This document shows, in pieces, positions 32,097 to 41,650 of a DNA stretch of 64,000 bases; positions within the stretch are counted from its first letter, which is position 1, and each line of letters begins with the position of its first letter. Made by a program: the position numbers and the translations under genes. A model generated the notes under the pieces. The model was given only the letters and a program-made list of their open reading frames with translations. It did not search any database and was not told where the DNA came from. The stretch comes from Luteibacter sp. UNC138MFCol5.1 (GTDB taxonomy: Bacteria > Pseudomonadota > Gammaproteobacteria > Xanthomonadales > Rhodanobacteraceae). The stretch spans positions 62,001 to 126,000 of the forward strand of contig NZ_FODZ01000005.1 in the NCBI RefSeq assembly GCF_900110505.1, given 5' to 3'.

Positions 32097-32779
32097 CGAC
32101 AGAGGCCGAAGCCGCGCCCCTGCAAGTGGAAGTGGGTGCGGTGCGCGGCGTTGTAATCCGGACCGAGGAAGGCGCCGAAGTAGCGGCAGCCGTCCGTCTG
32201 CAATCCATGCAGGAAGGCGGCCTCGCCGGGCGCGGCCCAACCCCGCTCCACGGTGATGCGCCGTCCATCGGCCAGGCGCCAGCCGGTGACGTCGATCGCG
32301 TCGGCGACGGCGTGGCGGCTCAGGGGCGCCTGATCGCGGTGGTAGACGTTGCGGCACGCATACGAGCCCACGTGCTCGACGCGCCGCACCGGTGCGCCGA
32401 ACGCCTGCTCCGCCGAGGGCTGCAGCAGGTGGCGGTGGAAGAGCACGAGCGACGCCGCCAGCGGGCAGGTCACGGTGACGGGCGACGCGAACGTGGCGGG
32501 GCCGATCGCCGAGAGACGCACGGCGTCCGTCCAGCCGCAGCCACTGACTTCGTGTCGATCCGGAACGGGGACGAAAGCCGCCCCACCCTCTCGGATTGCC
32601 GCGCGACACATCGCCGGATCGTCGTCGAGCCGCGCCAGCTTGAAACGCAGGAAGGCATCCGGCGTCGCGCGCAGGTCCAGCGGCGCCCAGGGGTTGTAGC
32701 GGTCGGGCGGCCGCCAGCCGCTGGTCCAGACCAGCGCGCAGAGGGACAGCAGCAGGACGAGGAGCAGCAGCGCGCGCAT
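32093..32779 (-). CDS. Extensin-like (Extensin_2) family protein
   Basis: 228 residues. One N-terminal membrane or uncleaved signal segment (about 2-20) is followed by the domain of the bacterial 'extensin-like' family: [12 protein letters not shown] (about 80-91), [39 protein letters not shown] and [12 protein letters not shown]. The conserved His and Asp residues resemble the metal-binding site of DD-peptidases of the VanY/MepA fold, so a role in peptidoglycan is plausible but unproven. Four conserved Cys could form disulfides in the periplasm. Confidence 0.87.
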   Translation of the reverse strand: MRALLLLVLLLSLCALVWTSGWRPPDRYNPWAPLDLRATPDAFLRFKLARLDDDPAMCRAAIREGGAAFVPVPDRHEVSGCGWTDAVRLSAIGPATFASPVTVTCPLAASLVLFHRHLLQPSAEQAFGAPVRRVEHVGSYACRNVYHRDQAPLSRHAVADAIDVTGWRLADGRRITVERGWAAPGEAAFLHGLQTDGCRYFGAFLGPDYNAAHRTHFHLQGRGFGLCR

Positions 32780-32831
32780 GGGACGACGCTAGCGGGGCGG
32801 GCGTGAAGGCCCGGACCATGACGCCGGGTGT

Positions 32832-32860
32832 AAAAAAAACCCCGCTTCCGCGGGGTTTTT
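32832..32860. terminator. Bidirectional terminator between speD and the extensin-like gene region
   Basis: Stem CCCCGC / GCGGGG with loop TTCC, preceded by eight A and followed by five T. It lies 2 bp after the speD stop codon on the minus strand and terminates that transcript; on the plus strand it is also well formed. Confidence 0.9.
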
Positions 32861-32862
32861 CG

Positions 32863-33648
32863 TTACATCAGGTTGCGACCATGGAAGAGTTCTTCGATCT
32901 CCCGGCGGAGCAACGACTCGATGCGCTGGCGCTCCTTGAACGAGAGGTCGTCGGCCTGGGCCTCGAACAGGTAGGTGTCGAGGTCGAAGTCCTTGATGTG
33001 CATCTTCGTGTGGAAGATGTTTTCCTGGTACACGTTCACGTCGAACATCTCGTACTTCTGGCGGATGTGCTTCGCCAGGTAGTCCTGCACCGAGTTGATC
33101 TTGTGGTCGATGAAGTGCTTCTTGCCCTTCACGTCGCGCGTGAAGCCGCGCACGCGGTAGTCGGCGATGACGATGTCCGACTCGAAGCTGTCGATCAGGT
33201 AGTTCAGGGCCTTCAGCGGCGAGATCACGCCGCAGGTGGCGACGTCGATGTCGGCGCGGAACGTGGCGATGCCGTTGTGCGGATGCGTTTCCGGGTACGT
33301 ATGGACGGTGATGTGGCTCTTGTCCATGTGCGCCACGACGGCGCCCGAGATCGTGTCGCGGCCGAGCTTCTCGACCACCGGCTCCTCGGAAATGAGGATG
33401 GTGACCGACGCGCCCTGCGGGTCGTAGTCCTGGCGCGCGATGTTCAGAATGTTGGCGCCGATGATCTCGGCCACATCCGTGAGGATCTGGGTCAGGCGAT
33501 CGGCGTCGTACTGCTCGTCGATGTACTCGATGTAGTTCTGCCGCTGCTGTTCGGAAACGGCATAGCAGATATCGTAGATGTTGAAGCTCAGTGCCTTCGT
33601 CAGGTTGTTGAAACCCTGCAGGCGAAGGCGGGGAAGCGGTTTGACCAC
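32863..33648 (-). CDS. speD: S-adenosylmethionine decarboxylase proenzyme, E. coli type
   Basis: 261 residues, close to E. coli SpeD (264). The chain self-cleaves before Ser111 in [12 protein letters not shown] to give the pyruvoyl cofactor, and makes the aminopropyl donor for spermidine. Other conserved runs are [20 protein letters not shown] and [15 protein letters not shown] use GTG at 33648 with GGAGAG 6-7 nt upstream, because the family's N-terminus ([11 protein letters not shown]) lies just after it; the frame open further upstream is not coding. Divergent from clp, 332 bp apart. No speE in the window. Confidence 0.97.
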   Translation of the reverse strand: MVKPLPRLRLQGFNNLTKALSFNIYDICYAVSEQQRQNYIEYIDEQYDADRLTQILTDVAEIIGANILNIARQDYDPQGASVTILISEEPVVEKLGRDTISGAVVAHMDKSHITVHTYPETHPHNGIATFRADIDVATCGVISPLKALNYLIDSFESDIVIADYRVRGFTRDVKGKKHFIDHKINSVQDYLAKHIRQKYEMFDVNVYQENIFHTKMHIKDFDLDTYLFEAQADDLSFKERQRIESLLRREIEELFHGRNLM

Positions 33649-33980
33649 AGCGACTCTCCGAGGCCGGGGGATCGGCCAGCAGCAGACGCGGGTTAGCAGC
33701 AAGGGTCCCCGCAAAATGAAAAGCACCGGACGGCGAAGTGTGCCCGGCGCTTGTGTACGGCGTGAGACAGGGGGTCCGGACGCCGAGGGGGTGAAATTAT
33801 GGGGCAAGTTGGCGAGGATTTGAACACGCCGTCCACAGTCTCTCGAAATGGGTGGATTTCACGGGCCCTTTGTCTGCAATAATCGGCCGGGGACATGGCG
33901 AGTCGGCGACGCCTGACGGAAAACCGTCGGCCGACCGCTGGACGGGGGCGCCATGCCATTGAGACTCATCGGAATCAGCT
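33649..33980. promoter_or_regulatory. Divergent speD-clp regulatory region
   Basis: 332 bp without a gene. Near the clp side, TTTCAC followed 16-17 bp later by AATAAT/TAATCG (about 33858-33886) is a plausible -35/-10 pair. The speD ribosome site is at the left end. I see no clear Clp-binding palindrome (TGTGA-N6-TCACA). Confidence 0.4.
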
Positions 33981-34676
33981 GTGGCTCAACTTAAATATCT
34001 GTTGCAACAGGCGTTCGAACGGTCGCAGGCTCCTTCGAGCTTCGCGCCGGACCCGGCTGCCATGGGCCGTTTCCTCGACGCCTGCCACCGTCGTCGCTAT
34101 CCGGGGAAGACCGCGATCATCCGGCCGGGCGATCCCGCCAACACGCTCTACTACGTGGTCGAGGGCTCGCTCGCCGTCTGCACCGAGGACGAGGAAGGCC
34201 GTGAGCTGATCCTCGCCTACATCAACCGGGGCCAGTTCATCGGCGAAATGGGCCTGTTCGTCGAGCAGGCGCAGCGCGAATCGCTCGTCCGGACCCGCAC
34301 GGCCGTCGAGATGGCGGAAATCAGCTACGAGCGGCTGTTCCAGCTGCTCGAGGGTCCGCTGGCGGCCGAATGCCCGAAGCTCCTGTTCGCCATCGGCTCG
34401 CAGCTGACCCACCGCCTGCTTCGCACGTCCCGCCAGGTCAGCCGCATGGCGTTCATGGACGTGACCAACCGCGTCTCGCGGACCCTGCTCGACCTCTGCC
34501 AGGAGCCGGACGCCATGACGCACCCGGACGGCACGCAGATCCGCATCTCCCGCCAGGAAGTCAGCCGGATCGTCGGATGCTCGCGCGAGATGGTGGGCCG
34601 CGTGCTCAAGCAGCTCGAGGAAGAGCGCATGATCGACGTCTCGGGCAAGACGATCGTGGTGCGCGGCACCCGCTGA
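33981..34676 (+). CDS. clp: Clp, CRP/FNR-family global regulator
   Basis: 231 residues, same length and order as Xanthomonas Clp. The cyclic-nucleotide-binding domain spans about 20-140 (RRRYPGKTAIIRPGDPANTL, GQFIGEMGLFVEQAQRESLV), followed by the dimer helix and winged helix-turn-helix (RISRQEVSRIVGCSREMVGR, about 185-204), and it ends VVRGTR. In Xanthomonas Clp binds DNA without ligand and is inhibited by c-di-GMP; residues of the E. coli cAMP pocket are only partly kept, which fits. It regulates extracellular enzymes, polysaccharide and motility there. Start GTG/GCT context: the GTG at 33981 gives MAQLKYLL. Confidence 0.95.
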   Translation: MAQLKYLLQQAFERSQAPSSFAPDPAAMGRFLDACHRRRYPGKTAIIRPGDPANTLYYVVEGSLAVCTEDEEGRELILAYINRGQFIGEMGLFVEQAQRESLVRTRTAVEMAEISYERLFQLLEGPLAAECPKLLFAIGSQLTHRLLRTSRQVSRMAFMDVTNRVSRTLLDLCQEPDAMTHPDGTQIRISRQEVSRIVGCSREMVGRVLKQLEEERMIDVSGKTIVVRGTR

Positions 34677-34693
34677 GGGCGCCCCGCGCCGGC

Positions 34694-35644
34694 TCAGTCG
34701 CCCCGGTAGACCATGTAGACGTCCGCCCTCGCGTAATGCGAACCGGGGCGGATGCCCGGCTGCCGCTCGAAACCGGCGCGCTCGTACATGGCCAGGGCGC
34801 GCTCGAGCCGGCTGTTCGACTCGAGGAACAGCTCCCGGCCCTCGCGGCGGCGGAACGTGGCGATCGCCTCGTCGAGCAGCTTCCGGCCCGCCCCGAGGCC
34901 GCGATAGTTCTCGTCGACGCCCATCTTCGACAGCTCGTAGACCCCGTCACCCTCGTGCATGAGGGCGCAGGTTCCGACGACCTCGCCGGCGTAGAGGGCG
35001 AACAGGATCGCGCCGCCCGGCGCGATGATCATCCCTTCCGGATCGGCGAACAGGGCGCGATCGACGTCCTCGACCCGGAACTGGCGCTCGAGCCATTGCT
35101 GGTTGAGGCGCCGGAAGTGCTCGCGCAGCGCCGGCTGGTACGGCACGACCTCGACCACTGCCTGCGACAGCACCGCCCGCTGGTCCAAGATCGCGGCCAC
35201 GAGCGGCCGTTCCGCCAGCGCCTGCTCGCAGCCGTCGATCTCATCCAGCAACGCCGCGCCGCGCGGACCGAGCGACTCGGCCATGCCGCGACGGATCGCG
35301 AGCCAGACCGGCCCGAGATCGCCCAGCGCGCGTTCGCCGGCGGCGGTCAGCACCAGCACGCTGCGCCGCCCGTCGTGCGGGTCGCGCTGGCGCGTGACCA
35401 TGCCGGCCTCCACGAGGCGATCGGCGAGCTGGCTCACGGCGGAGTGCGTCTGGCCGATCGCCAGCGCCATGTCGGTCACGGTGGTCGGACCCACGTCGCG
35501 CAGGTAGCGGAGCACGGGGAACCAGCGCGACTCGATGCCGGCCCCGCTAGCCCTGTAGACCTCGTCCACGGCCTGGTAGAAATGATCGCTCAGGGCCTTG
35601 AGACGACTGCCGAGCGCCAGTTCGCGCAGGGAAGAGAGGTACAT
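34694..35644 (-). CDS. MarR-GNAT fusion protein
   Basis: 316 residues. The N-terminal half (about 1-145) is a MarR-type winged helix-turn-helix (TVTDMALAIGQTHSAVSQLA as helix-turn-helix, DPHDGRRSVLVLTAAGERAL as wing). The C-terminal half (about 165-316) is a GNAT acetyltransferase with the acetyl-CoA loop MGVDENYRGLGAGRKLLDEA. Fusions of this type are widespread but none has a well-established substrate. It is convergent with clp (17 bp apart). Confidence 0.9.
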   Translation of the reverse strand: MYLSSLRELALGSRLKALSDHFYQAVDEVYRASGAGIESRWFPVLRYLRDVGPTTVTDMALAIGQTHSAVSQLADRLVEAGMVTRQRDPHDGRRSVLVLTAAGERALGDLGPVWLAIRRGMAESLGPRGAALLDEIDGCEQALAERPLVAAILDQRAVLSQAVVEVVPYQPALREHFRRLNQQWLERQFRVEDVDRALFADPEGMIIAPGGAILFALYAGEVVGTCALMHEGDGVYELSKMGVDENYRGLGAGRKLLDEAIATFRRREGRELFLESNSRLERALAMYERAGFERQPGIRPGSHYARADVYMVYRGD

Positions 35645-35784
35645 CGGCGATCCAGGGGACGGGGGACGTGAACGATCAGGCTAGGACGGCGCGATGCCGC
35701 ACGCAAGCGACGAACGTCACCTTCATCGGGCGAACGCAGCGCCGTCGTATATGGTGGAGGCGGATTCCCGGGATGAGATGACAC

Positions 35785-36531
35785 ATGGACTGGACGCAAT
35801 TCCTGACCTTCGTCGGCGTGGGGCTGCTCGCGCAGCTCGTCGACGGCGCGCTGGGCATGGCCTACGGCATCGTTTCCAATTCGGTGCTGCTCGCCCTCGG
35901 CCTGCCGCCCGCGGTGGCCAGCGCCACCGTGCATACCGCCGAGGTCTTCACCACCGGCGTCTCCGGCGGCGCGCACGCGTTCTTCGGCAACGTCGACTGG
36001 AAGGCGTTCCGGCGACTGGCCATCCCCGGCGTGATCGGCGGCATCGTCGGTGCGTGGTTCCTCGCCAGCGTGCCGGGCGAGGCGTTGAAGCCCTACGTCT
36101 ACGCCTATCTGCTCATCCTGGGCATCGTGGTGCTCGTTCGCGCCGCGGGGCGCGTGGTGTCGCACCATCGGGTGAAGCACAAGGGCTTGCTGGGGTTCTT
36201 CGCCGGACTCCTCGACGCCATCGGCGGGGGCGGCTGGGGACCGATCGCGACGTCCACCCTGCTCGCCCGCGGCGGCGCCGTGCGACAGACGATCGGCACC
36301 GTCAACGCGGCGGAGTTCGTGGTGACCGTCGCGATCTCGACCACGCTCGTCGCGCACATGGGCATCCAGCACTGGCCCATCGTGCTCGGCCTGCTGACGG
36401 GTGGCGTGATCGCCGCGCCCTTCGCGGCGTGGCTGGTGAAGCACCTGCCGCCGCGCTACGTGATGACGGCCGTGGGGCTGCTGATCGTCGGCATCAGCGT
36501 GTACCAGCTGGGAAATCTGCTGCTGCGCTAG
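35785..36531 (+). CDS. TauE/SafE-family permease
   Basis: 248 residues with about eight membrane helices. The family's repeated motif appears as GVGLLAQLVDGALGMAYG (first repeat) and GFFAGLLDAIGGGGWGPIA (second repeat). Members export sulfite, sulfoacetate or related organic anions. No sulfur genes adjoin it, so the substrate is open. Its stop overlaps the convergent HAD gene by 4 bp. Confidence 0.9.
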   Translation: MDWTQFLTFVGVGLLAQLVDGALGMAYGIVSNSVLLALGLPPAVASATVHTAEVFTTGVSGGAHAFFGNVDWKAFRRLAIPGVIGGIVGAWFLASVPGEALKPYVYAYLLILGIVVLVRAAGRVVSHHRVKHKGLLGFFAGLLDAIGGGGWGPIATSTLLARGGAVRQTIGTVNAAEFVVTVAISTTLVAHMGIQHWPIVLGLLTGGVIAAPFAAWLVKHLPPRYVMTAVGLLIVGISVYQLGNLLLR

Positions 36532-37235
36532 TACCAGTGCAGGACTTCGAGCTTGTCGCCCAGGACCCGGGCCGCTTTCTTCGCCGTCTTCGGCGTCGGA
36601 TTGACGAGCCGCGCCGCGTCCGCGGCCTTCAGCATGGGGATGTCGGACAGCGAGTCGCCGTACGCGATCGCCCAGGGCCGCGCGATGCCCGCCTGGTCGA
36701 GCGTGCGCACCTTCACGCCGTCGACGTTGTGGCGCACGAAGCGCACGCCGAACAGGCCGCCGCGCGTCTGCGACCCCGCCAGTTCGTAGCCGGCGAGGTT
36801 CACCTCGTCGAGGATCGCCTCCACCAGATGCCCGTCGTTCCCGGTGACGATGATCACGCGATCGCCGGCGTCCGCGTGACGACGGAGCGCCGCCACGGCG
36901 TCACGGCAGAACACGCCCGGCCGGCGCGCGTACGCCCGGCCGAACGCCGCGACGAGGCGCCGGTAGGCGGCCTCGCGGCGGCCGAACGTGACGACGCGGA
37001 GGAACACGCGGCCCAGCATCCGCGTGCCGGCCGCGCTTCGTTTCAGCAAGGGGACGAAAGGAACGAGCGGAAACGCCAGCAGCAGGCGCCAGCGCCCCAT
37101 GCCCGCGAGCCGCTCGCGAAAGAAGAGCTCGAGGGTCTGGTGTCGCACGATCACGCCATCGAAATCGAACAACACGACGCGTCGCGTGTCCGCGGCGGTG
37201 TCGTCGACGACCGCCGTGCCGTTCCCCTGATCCAT
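36528..37235 (-). CDS. HAD-superfamily phosphatase (SerB-like, HAD-IB)
   Basis: 235 residues. HAD motif I VVLFDFDGVIVRH (catalytic Asp pair), motif II VIIVTGNDG, motif III Lys in GVKVRTL, and motif IV AYGDSLSDIPML. A long helical cap between motifs I and II (about 35-115) marks the IB subclass, which includes phosphoserine and lipid-phosphate phosphatases. It lies 7 bp downstream of trpC on the same strand and is likely the last gene of the trpGDC transcript, though nothing ties it to tryptophan. Confidence 0.85.
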   Translation of the reverse strand: MDQGNGTAVVDDTAADTRRVVLFDFDGVIVRHQTLELFFRERLAGMGRWRLLLAFPLVPFVPLLKRSAAGTRMLGRVFLRVVTFGRREAAYRRLVAAFGRAYARRPGVFCRDAVAALRRHADAGDRVIIVTGNDGHLVEAILDEVNLAGYELAGSQTRGGLFGVRFVRHNVDGVKVRTLDQAGIARPWAIAYGDSLSDIPMLKAADAARLVNPTPKTAKKAARVLGDKLEVLHWY

Positions 37236-37242
37236 CTCGCGT

Positions 37243-38097
37243 TTACCGATGCTTGTGAGGCGTATGCGACTGCGGCGGCGCGCCGAAGAGCTTCTGCAGT
37301 TCCGAACCCGGGTCGGCCGCGCGCATGAACGCCTCGCCGACGAGGAAGGTATGGATGCCGGCCTCGCGCAGCTTGCGCACGTCTTCCGGCGTGTGGATGC
37401 CGGATTCCGCGACGATGGCGGTTTCCGAACCCACGCGGTCCTTCAGCTTCAGCGACGTGCCGAGCGAGGTCTCGAACGTGCGCAGGTTGCGGTTGTTCAC
37501 GCCGATGAGCGGCGCGGGCAGACCGAGCGCGATCTCGAGTTCGTCCTCGTTGTGCACTTCCACGAGCACGTCCAGGTCGAGCTCCGCCGCCAGCATCGAG
37601 AGTTCGAGCAGCTCGTCCTCGCGGTAGATGACATCGTCACCATCCTTGTCCGCGAAGGCCGCGACGATGAGCAGGATGCAGTCGGCGCCGATCACGCGCG
37701 CCTCGTACACCTGGTACTCGTCGATGATGAAGTCCTTGCGCAGGATCGGCAGCGAGCACGCGTCGCGCGCCTGCTTCACGAAATCCTCGTGCCCCTGGAA
37801 GAAATCGGCATCGGTCAGCACGGACAGGCAGGTGGCGCCGCCGGCCTCGTAGCTGCGGGCGATGGCCGCCGGATCGAAGTCGGCGCGGATCAGGCCCTTG
37901 CTGGGGCTGGCCTTCTTGATCTCGGCGATGACGGCGGGGTGGCCGTCGTGCAGGCGCGCATCGATCGCCGCGACGAAGCCCCGTGTTTCGGGCAGGTCGG
38001 CGACGAGCGCGGCCATATCGTCCAGCGTGCGCCTGCGGCCGCGCTCGGCGATCTCTTCGCGCTTGCGGTCGAGGATGCGGTGGAGGATGTCGGGCAT
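37243..38097 (-). CDS. trpC: Indole-3-glycerol phosphate synthase
   Basis: 284 residues, a monofunctional TIM-barrel enzyme converting CdRP to indole-3-glycerol phosphate. Key motifs: AEIKKASPSKG (catalytic Lys and phosphate binding), LSVLTDADFFQG, LRKDFIIDEYQVYEARVIGA (second catalytic Lys), LVEVHNEDELE and IGVNNRNLRTFE. trpF is not fused, as expected for Xanthomonadales. It is third in trpG-trpD-trpC, 50 bp after trpD. Confidence 0.98.
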   Translation of the reverse strand: MPDILHRILDRKREEIAERGRRRTLDDMAALVADLPETRGFVAAIDARLHDGHPAVIAEIKKASPSKGLIRADFDPAAIARSYEAGGATCLSVLTDADFFQGHEDFVKQARDACSLPILRKDFIIDEYQVYEARVIGADCILLIVAAFADKDGDDVIYREDELLELSMLAAELDLDVLVEVHNEDELEIALGLPAPLIGVNNRNLRTFETSLGTSLKLKDRVGSETAIVAESGIHTPEDVRKLREAGIHTFLVGEAFMRAADPGSELQKLFGAPPQSHTPHKHR

Positions 38098-38147
38098 CGG
38101 AAAGGCTTCCTTGGGTAAGGCCGGGGTATGGGGACACCCCGACGATA

Positions 38148-39179
38148 TCAGGCGCCGAGCCGCTGCGTCGCGGCTACGAACGCTTCCATTTTTGCACGAG
38201 CCGCGCCGCTTGCAATGGTGGCGCGGGCGAGGTCGATGCCCGCCTGTATCGTCGACGTGACATCCGCGGTGTACAGCGCCGCGCCGGCATTGAGGCAGAC
38301 GATGTCGTGCGGCACGCCGGGCACGCCCGAAATCGCGTCCAGCAGCATCGCTTTCGATTCCGCCGGATCCTCCACGCGGAGGTTGCGGCTCGACGCCATC
38401 GCTAGCCCGAAGTCTTCCGGCTCGATCTCGTATTCGTGGACGGCGCCGTCGCGCAGCTCGCCAACCAGCGTCGCCGCGCCGAGGGAAATTTCGTCCATGC
38501 CGTCGCGGCCCCAGACCACCATGGCGTGCCGGGCGCCGAGCGCCTGCAGCACGCGGACCTGGATGCCGACGAGATCGGGATGGAACACGCCCATCAGGAT
38601 GTTCGGCGCCCCCGCGGGATTCGTCAGCGGGCCCAGGATGTTGAAGATGGTGCGCACGCCCATCTCGCGGCGCACGGGCGCCACGACCTTCATCGCCGGA
38701 TGGTGGTTCGGCGCGAACATGAAGCCGATATCGGTCTCCGCCATGCAGACGGCCACCTGGGCCGGGAGCAGGTCGATCCGGGCACCCAGCGACTCCAGGA
38801 CATCCGCGCTGCCGGATTTGGACGAGGCGCTGCGGCCGCCGTGCTTCGCGACGCGCGCGCCAGCCGCCGCCGCGACGAACATCGACGCGGTCGAGATGTT
38901 GAACGACGACGCGCCGTCGCCACCGGTGCCGACGATGTCCAGGAAATGCGGGTGCGGGCCGGCGTCGACCTTCGCGGAGAGATCGCGCATCACGCGCGCC
39001 GCGCCGGTGATCTCGCCCACGGTTTCCTTCTTCACGCGCAGGCCCGTGAGGATCGCGGCCGTCATGAGCGGACTGACGTCGCCGCGCATGATCTGGTGCA
39101 TCAGCTCGATCATCTCGTCGTGGAAGATCTCGCGATGCTCGATCGTGCGCTGGAGCGCCTCGGAGGGAGTCATGGGCAT
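38148..39179 (-). CDS. trpD: Anthranilate phosphoribosyltransferase
   Basis: 343 residues, normal length. It joins anthranilate to PRPP. Motifs: [19 protein letters not shown] (PRPP diphosphate binding), [20 protein letters not shown] (the KHGNR-like loop), and GPLTNPAGA. Second gene of trpGDC, 14 bp after trpG. Confidence 0.98.
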   Translation of the reverse strand: MPMTPSEALQRTIEHREIFHDEMIELMHQIMRGDVSPLMTAAILTGLRVKKETVGEITGAARVMRDLSAKVDAGPHPHFLDIVGTGGDGASSFNISTASMFVAAAAGARVAKHGGRSASSKSGSADVLESLGARIDLLPAQVAVCMAETDIGFMFAPNHHPAMKVVAPVRREMGVRTIFNILGPLTNPAGAPNILMGVFHPDLVGIQVRVLQALGARHAMVVWGRDGMDEISLGAATLVGELRDGAVHEYEIEPEDFGLAMASSRNLRVEDPAESKAMLLDAISGVPGVPHDIVCLNAGAALYTADVTSTIQAGIDLARATIASGAARAKMEAFVAATQRLGA

Positions 39180-39193
39180 GGAACGGGAAATCC

Positions 39194-39790
39194 TTACGCG
39201 GCGAGCGGCAGCGGCATGCCGAGGAAGTTGCGCAGCAGGTCGTGGCCGTGCTGCGTGAGGATCGACTCGGGGTGGAACTGCACGCCTTCGATGTCGAGCG
39301 TGCGATGGCGCAGGCCCATGATCTCGTCGATCGAGCCGTCCTCGCGCTCCGTCCAGGCGGTCACCTCGAGGCAGTCCGGCACCGAGTCCTTCTCCACCAC
39401 CAGCGAGTGGTAGCGCGTCGCCTCGAACGGATCCGGCAGGCCGGCGAACACGCCCTGCCCCAGGTGCCGGACCGGCGAGGTCTTGCCATGCATGATCTCG
39501 CGCGCGCGGATCACCTTGCCGCCGAACACCTGGCCGATGGCCTGGTGGCCCAGGCAGACCCCGAAGATCGGCAGCTCCCCGGCCATCTCGCGCAGGATGT
39601 CGATCGACACGCCCGAGTCGTCCGGCGTGCCCGGCCCCGGCGAGATCATGATCCGCGAAGGCTTCAGCGCCCGGATGTCGGCGACCGTCAGGGCGTCGTT
39701 CCGCACCACCTTGACCTCCTGCCCCAGCTCGCCGAGGTACTGGACGAGGTTGAAGGTGAAGGAGTCGTAGTTGTCGATCATCAGCAGCAT
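39194..39790 (-). CDS. trpG: Anthranilate synthase component II (glutamine amidotransferase)
   Basis: 198 residues, a class I glutamine amidotransferase with catalytic triad Cys ([11 protein letters not shown]), His and Glu (VQFHPESIL). It supplies ammonia to TrpE and in many gammaproteobacteria also to PabB. trpE is not in the window. The upstream 213 bp show no run of Trp codons or attenuator. Confidence 0.97.
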   Translation of the reverse strand: MLLMIDNYDSFTFNLVQYLGELGQEVKVVRNDALTVADIRALKPSRIMISPGPGTPDDSGVSIDILREMAGELPIFGVCLGHQAIGQVFGGKVIRAREIMHGKTSPVRHLGQGVFAGLPDPFEATRYHSLVVEKDSVPDCLEVTAWTEREDGSIDEIMGLRHRTLDIEGVQFHPESILTQHGHDLLRNFLGMPLPLAA

Positions 39791-40003
39791 AGCGGACCTA
39801 ACCGATTGTTTTCATTGCCACGTGACAGGGGGTATCTGTAAAGGTACCCCGATAAGTACCCCCATGCTTCGCTGGACCGCGCGTCAGGAGGGTGGTCGGC
39901 CATTGTACGGCACATGCTTCATACCGCCTGCGCCAGCGAGTCGCGACCCGGATGTCCGTGGCGGCCATGTCTTTCGCCCGTCTCGTCGCCTTCCCGGACA
40001 TGA

Positions 40004-40894
40004 TCACGGTCGTAGCGCAGTCCGGGCCGCTTCGCGCATCGCGCGGCCAATGTGCTCCAGCGTGTCCGAGCGCACCGCCGCGTACTGCCAGTACAACGAC
40101 ACGTCCAGCCATCGCCCTGGGTCGAGATTGACCACATGTCCTGCTTCGACCGCCGGGGCGATCAACGACTCCGGGGCCAGACACCAGCCGAGTCCCAGCG
40201 CGGCGGCTTCGACGAATCCCGTGGCGGTCGGCAGGTAGTGCGTGGGTGGAGACAAACGCGCGCGGGTGATGCGTCGCATGAAGCGCCACTGCAGGTCGTC
40301 CTTGCGGTTGAACACGATGAGGGGGGCTGTCGCCAGGGCTTCCGCGTTCAACCCGTCCGGGAAGTTCCTTTTCGAGAATGCCGGCGATGCGATCGCGTGA
40401 TAACGCATCGTGCCGAGCGGATGGACGTTGCATCCCTGGATGGCCCGGGCCTCTGCCGTGACGGCGCCCAACACGGTCCCGTCTCGAAGCATCTGGAGGG
40501 TGTGATCCTGATCGTCCACCCGGACATCGAACAGGTAGCCGAAGCGTCGATGCAGCTCGGCCAGTCCGCCCAGGAACCACGTCTGCAGGGAGTCATCGTT
40601 CACCGCGATCGCGACGGACCGCGGCCCCGACTCTCGGGCCGGCGCGAAATCCGCCAGCGCCTCGGCCTCGAGCGCCTGCATCGGCCTCACCCGCCGCAGC
40701 AAGTGCTCGCCGGCAGGCGTCGGGCGAGACGGAATCTGGCGCAGGATCAGCACCTGGCCTAGCCGATCTTCAAGCGCCTTGACCCGCTGCGAGACGGCAG
40801 ATGAGGTCACCGACAGACGCTGCGCCGCAGCCTCGAAACTACCTTCGTCAAGCACAGCCACGAATGCGGCAAGTTGCGGATGCAGCAGATCCAT
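40004..40894 (-). CDS. ArgP/LysG-type LysR regulator
   Basis: 296 residues. The N-terminal helix-turn-helix (about 1-60: QLAAFVAVLDEGSFEAAAQR, VTSSAVSQRVKALEDRLG) and effector domain are those of the ArgP/IciA/LysG branch of the LysR family. It is divergent from a LysE/ArgO exporter gene, the classic pairing in which the regulator activates the exporter when basic amino acids accumulate. Two matching operator-like sites lie between the start codons. Confidence 0.92.
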   Translation of the reverse strand: MDLLHPQLAAFVAVLDEGSFEAAAQRLSVTSSAVSQRVKALEDRLGQVLILRQIPSRPTPAGEHLLRRVRPMQALEAEALADFAPARESGPRSVAIAVNDDSLQTWFLGGLAELHRRFGYLFDVRVDDQDHTLQMLRDGTVLGAVTAEARAIQGCNVHPLGTMRYHAIASPAFSKRNFPDGLNAEALATAPLIVFNRKDDLQWRFMRRITRARLSPPTHYLPTATGFVEAAALGLGWCLAPESLIAPAVEAGHVVNLDPGRWLDVSLYWQYAAVRSDTLEHIGRAMREAARTALRP

Positions 40895-40909
40895 CGACGA
40901 CGCCTCTGC

Positions 40910-40951
40910 TTAGAACTTCTAAACACTCTACAGAATTATTAGTTTTCCTAA
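40910..40951. promoter_or_regulatory. Paired operator-like sites between the LysG-type regulator and the exporter gene
   Basis: TTAGAACTTCTAA (40910-40922) is a perfect 13-bp palindrome around its central base. TTAGTTTTCCTAA (40939-40951) has the same ends (TTAG...CTAA) and length, with centres 29 bp apart, close to three helical turns. The region is AT-rich against its surroundings. It fits a LysR-type activator that binds two sites. Confidence 0.65.
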
Positions 40952-40999
40952 CCGACGGGGACGATGCAATCTGACGCGCCGTCCCTTCGAGTGCGTTCC

Positions 41000-41614
41000 A
41001 TGTCCATTGCTGCGGCCGTTGCCGGCTTCTTCGCGAGTGCCGGCCTCATCATCGCCATCGGCTCGCAGAACGCCTTCGTCCTCAGGCAGGGCCTGCTGCA
41101 ACGACACATCGGCCTCGTCGTGTGCACTTGCGCGTTTGGAGACATCCTCCTGATCGTGAGCGGCACGGCGGGCGTCGGGGTGCTCGTCCGCGAGTGGCCG
41201 GCCCTCCTCCAGGCGCTGCGCTTCGGCGGTGCAGCGTTTCTGGCGATCTACGGGTGGATGGCGGCCCGCCGGGCCTGGCATGGAAGCGGGGCTCTGGCGC
41301 CGGGCTCCGCCGGAGAAAAGAGCTGGCGTCGGGTGCTGCTGGCGTGCCTGGCCTTCACGTTCCTCAATCCGCACGTGTATCTGGACACCATGGTCCTCCT
41401 GGGGAGTCTCTCGACCCAGTATCCCGGCGCATCGCGGTGGGCGTTCGCTGGTGGCGCATGCCTCGCGAGCGTGACGTGGTTTTCGGCGCTGGGTTACGGT
41501 TCCCGCCTGCTGGTGCCGGTGTTTCGCAGCGCTTCGGCGTGGCGCCTGCTCGACGGCTTCGTAGCGGTCTTCATGATTTCCTTGTCCCTTGCTCTTCTGA
41601 TGCGCCCACTCTGA
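41000..41614 (+). CDS. LysE/ArgO-family amino acid exporter
   Basis: 204 residues with about six membrane helices. The start MSIAAAVAGFFASAGLIIAI and the motif GSQNAFVLRQGL, together with TFLNPHVYLDT, are hallmarks of LysE/ArgO (export of lysine, arginine or analogues such as canavanine). I prefer the ATG at 41000 over 40964, because the first helix begins directly after it. Regulated, by analogy, by the divergent ArgP/LysG-type protein. Confidence 0.92.
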   Translation: MSIAAAVAGFFASAGLIIAIGSQNAFVLRQGLLQRHIGLVVCTCAFGDILLIVSGTAGVGVLVREWPALLQALRFGGAAFLAIYGWMAARRAWHGSGALAPGSAGEKSWRRVLLACLAFTFLNPHVYLDTMVLLGSLSTQYPGASRWAFAGGACLASVTWFSALGYGSRLLVPVFRSASAWRLLDGFVAVFMISLSLALLMRPL

Positions 41615-41650
41615 GCGGCTGCACTAGCGACGACATGTCGCCACGCACCG

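Noticed and set aside
39791-40003. trp leader peptide and attenuator before trpG
   Set aside because: No run of Trp codons and no attenuator hairpins are visible. A five-codon frame near 39798 has no Trp. trpE is also absent from the window.
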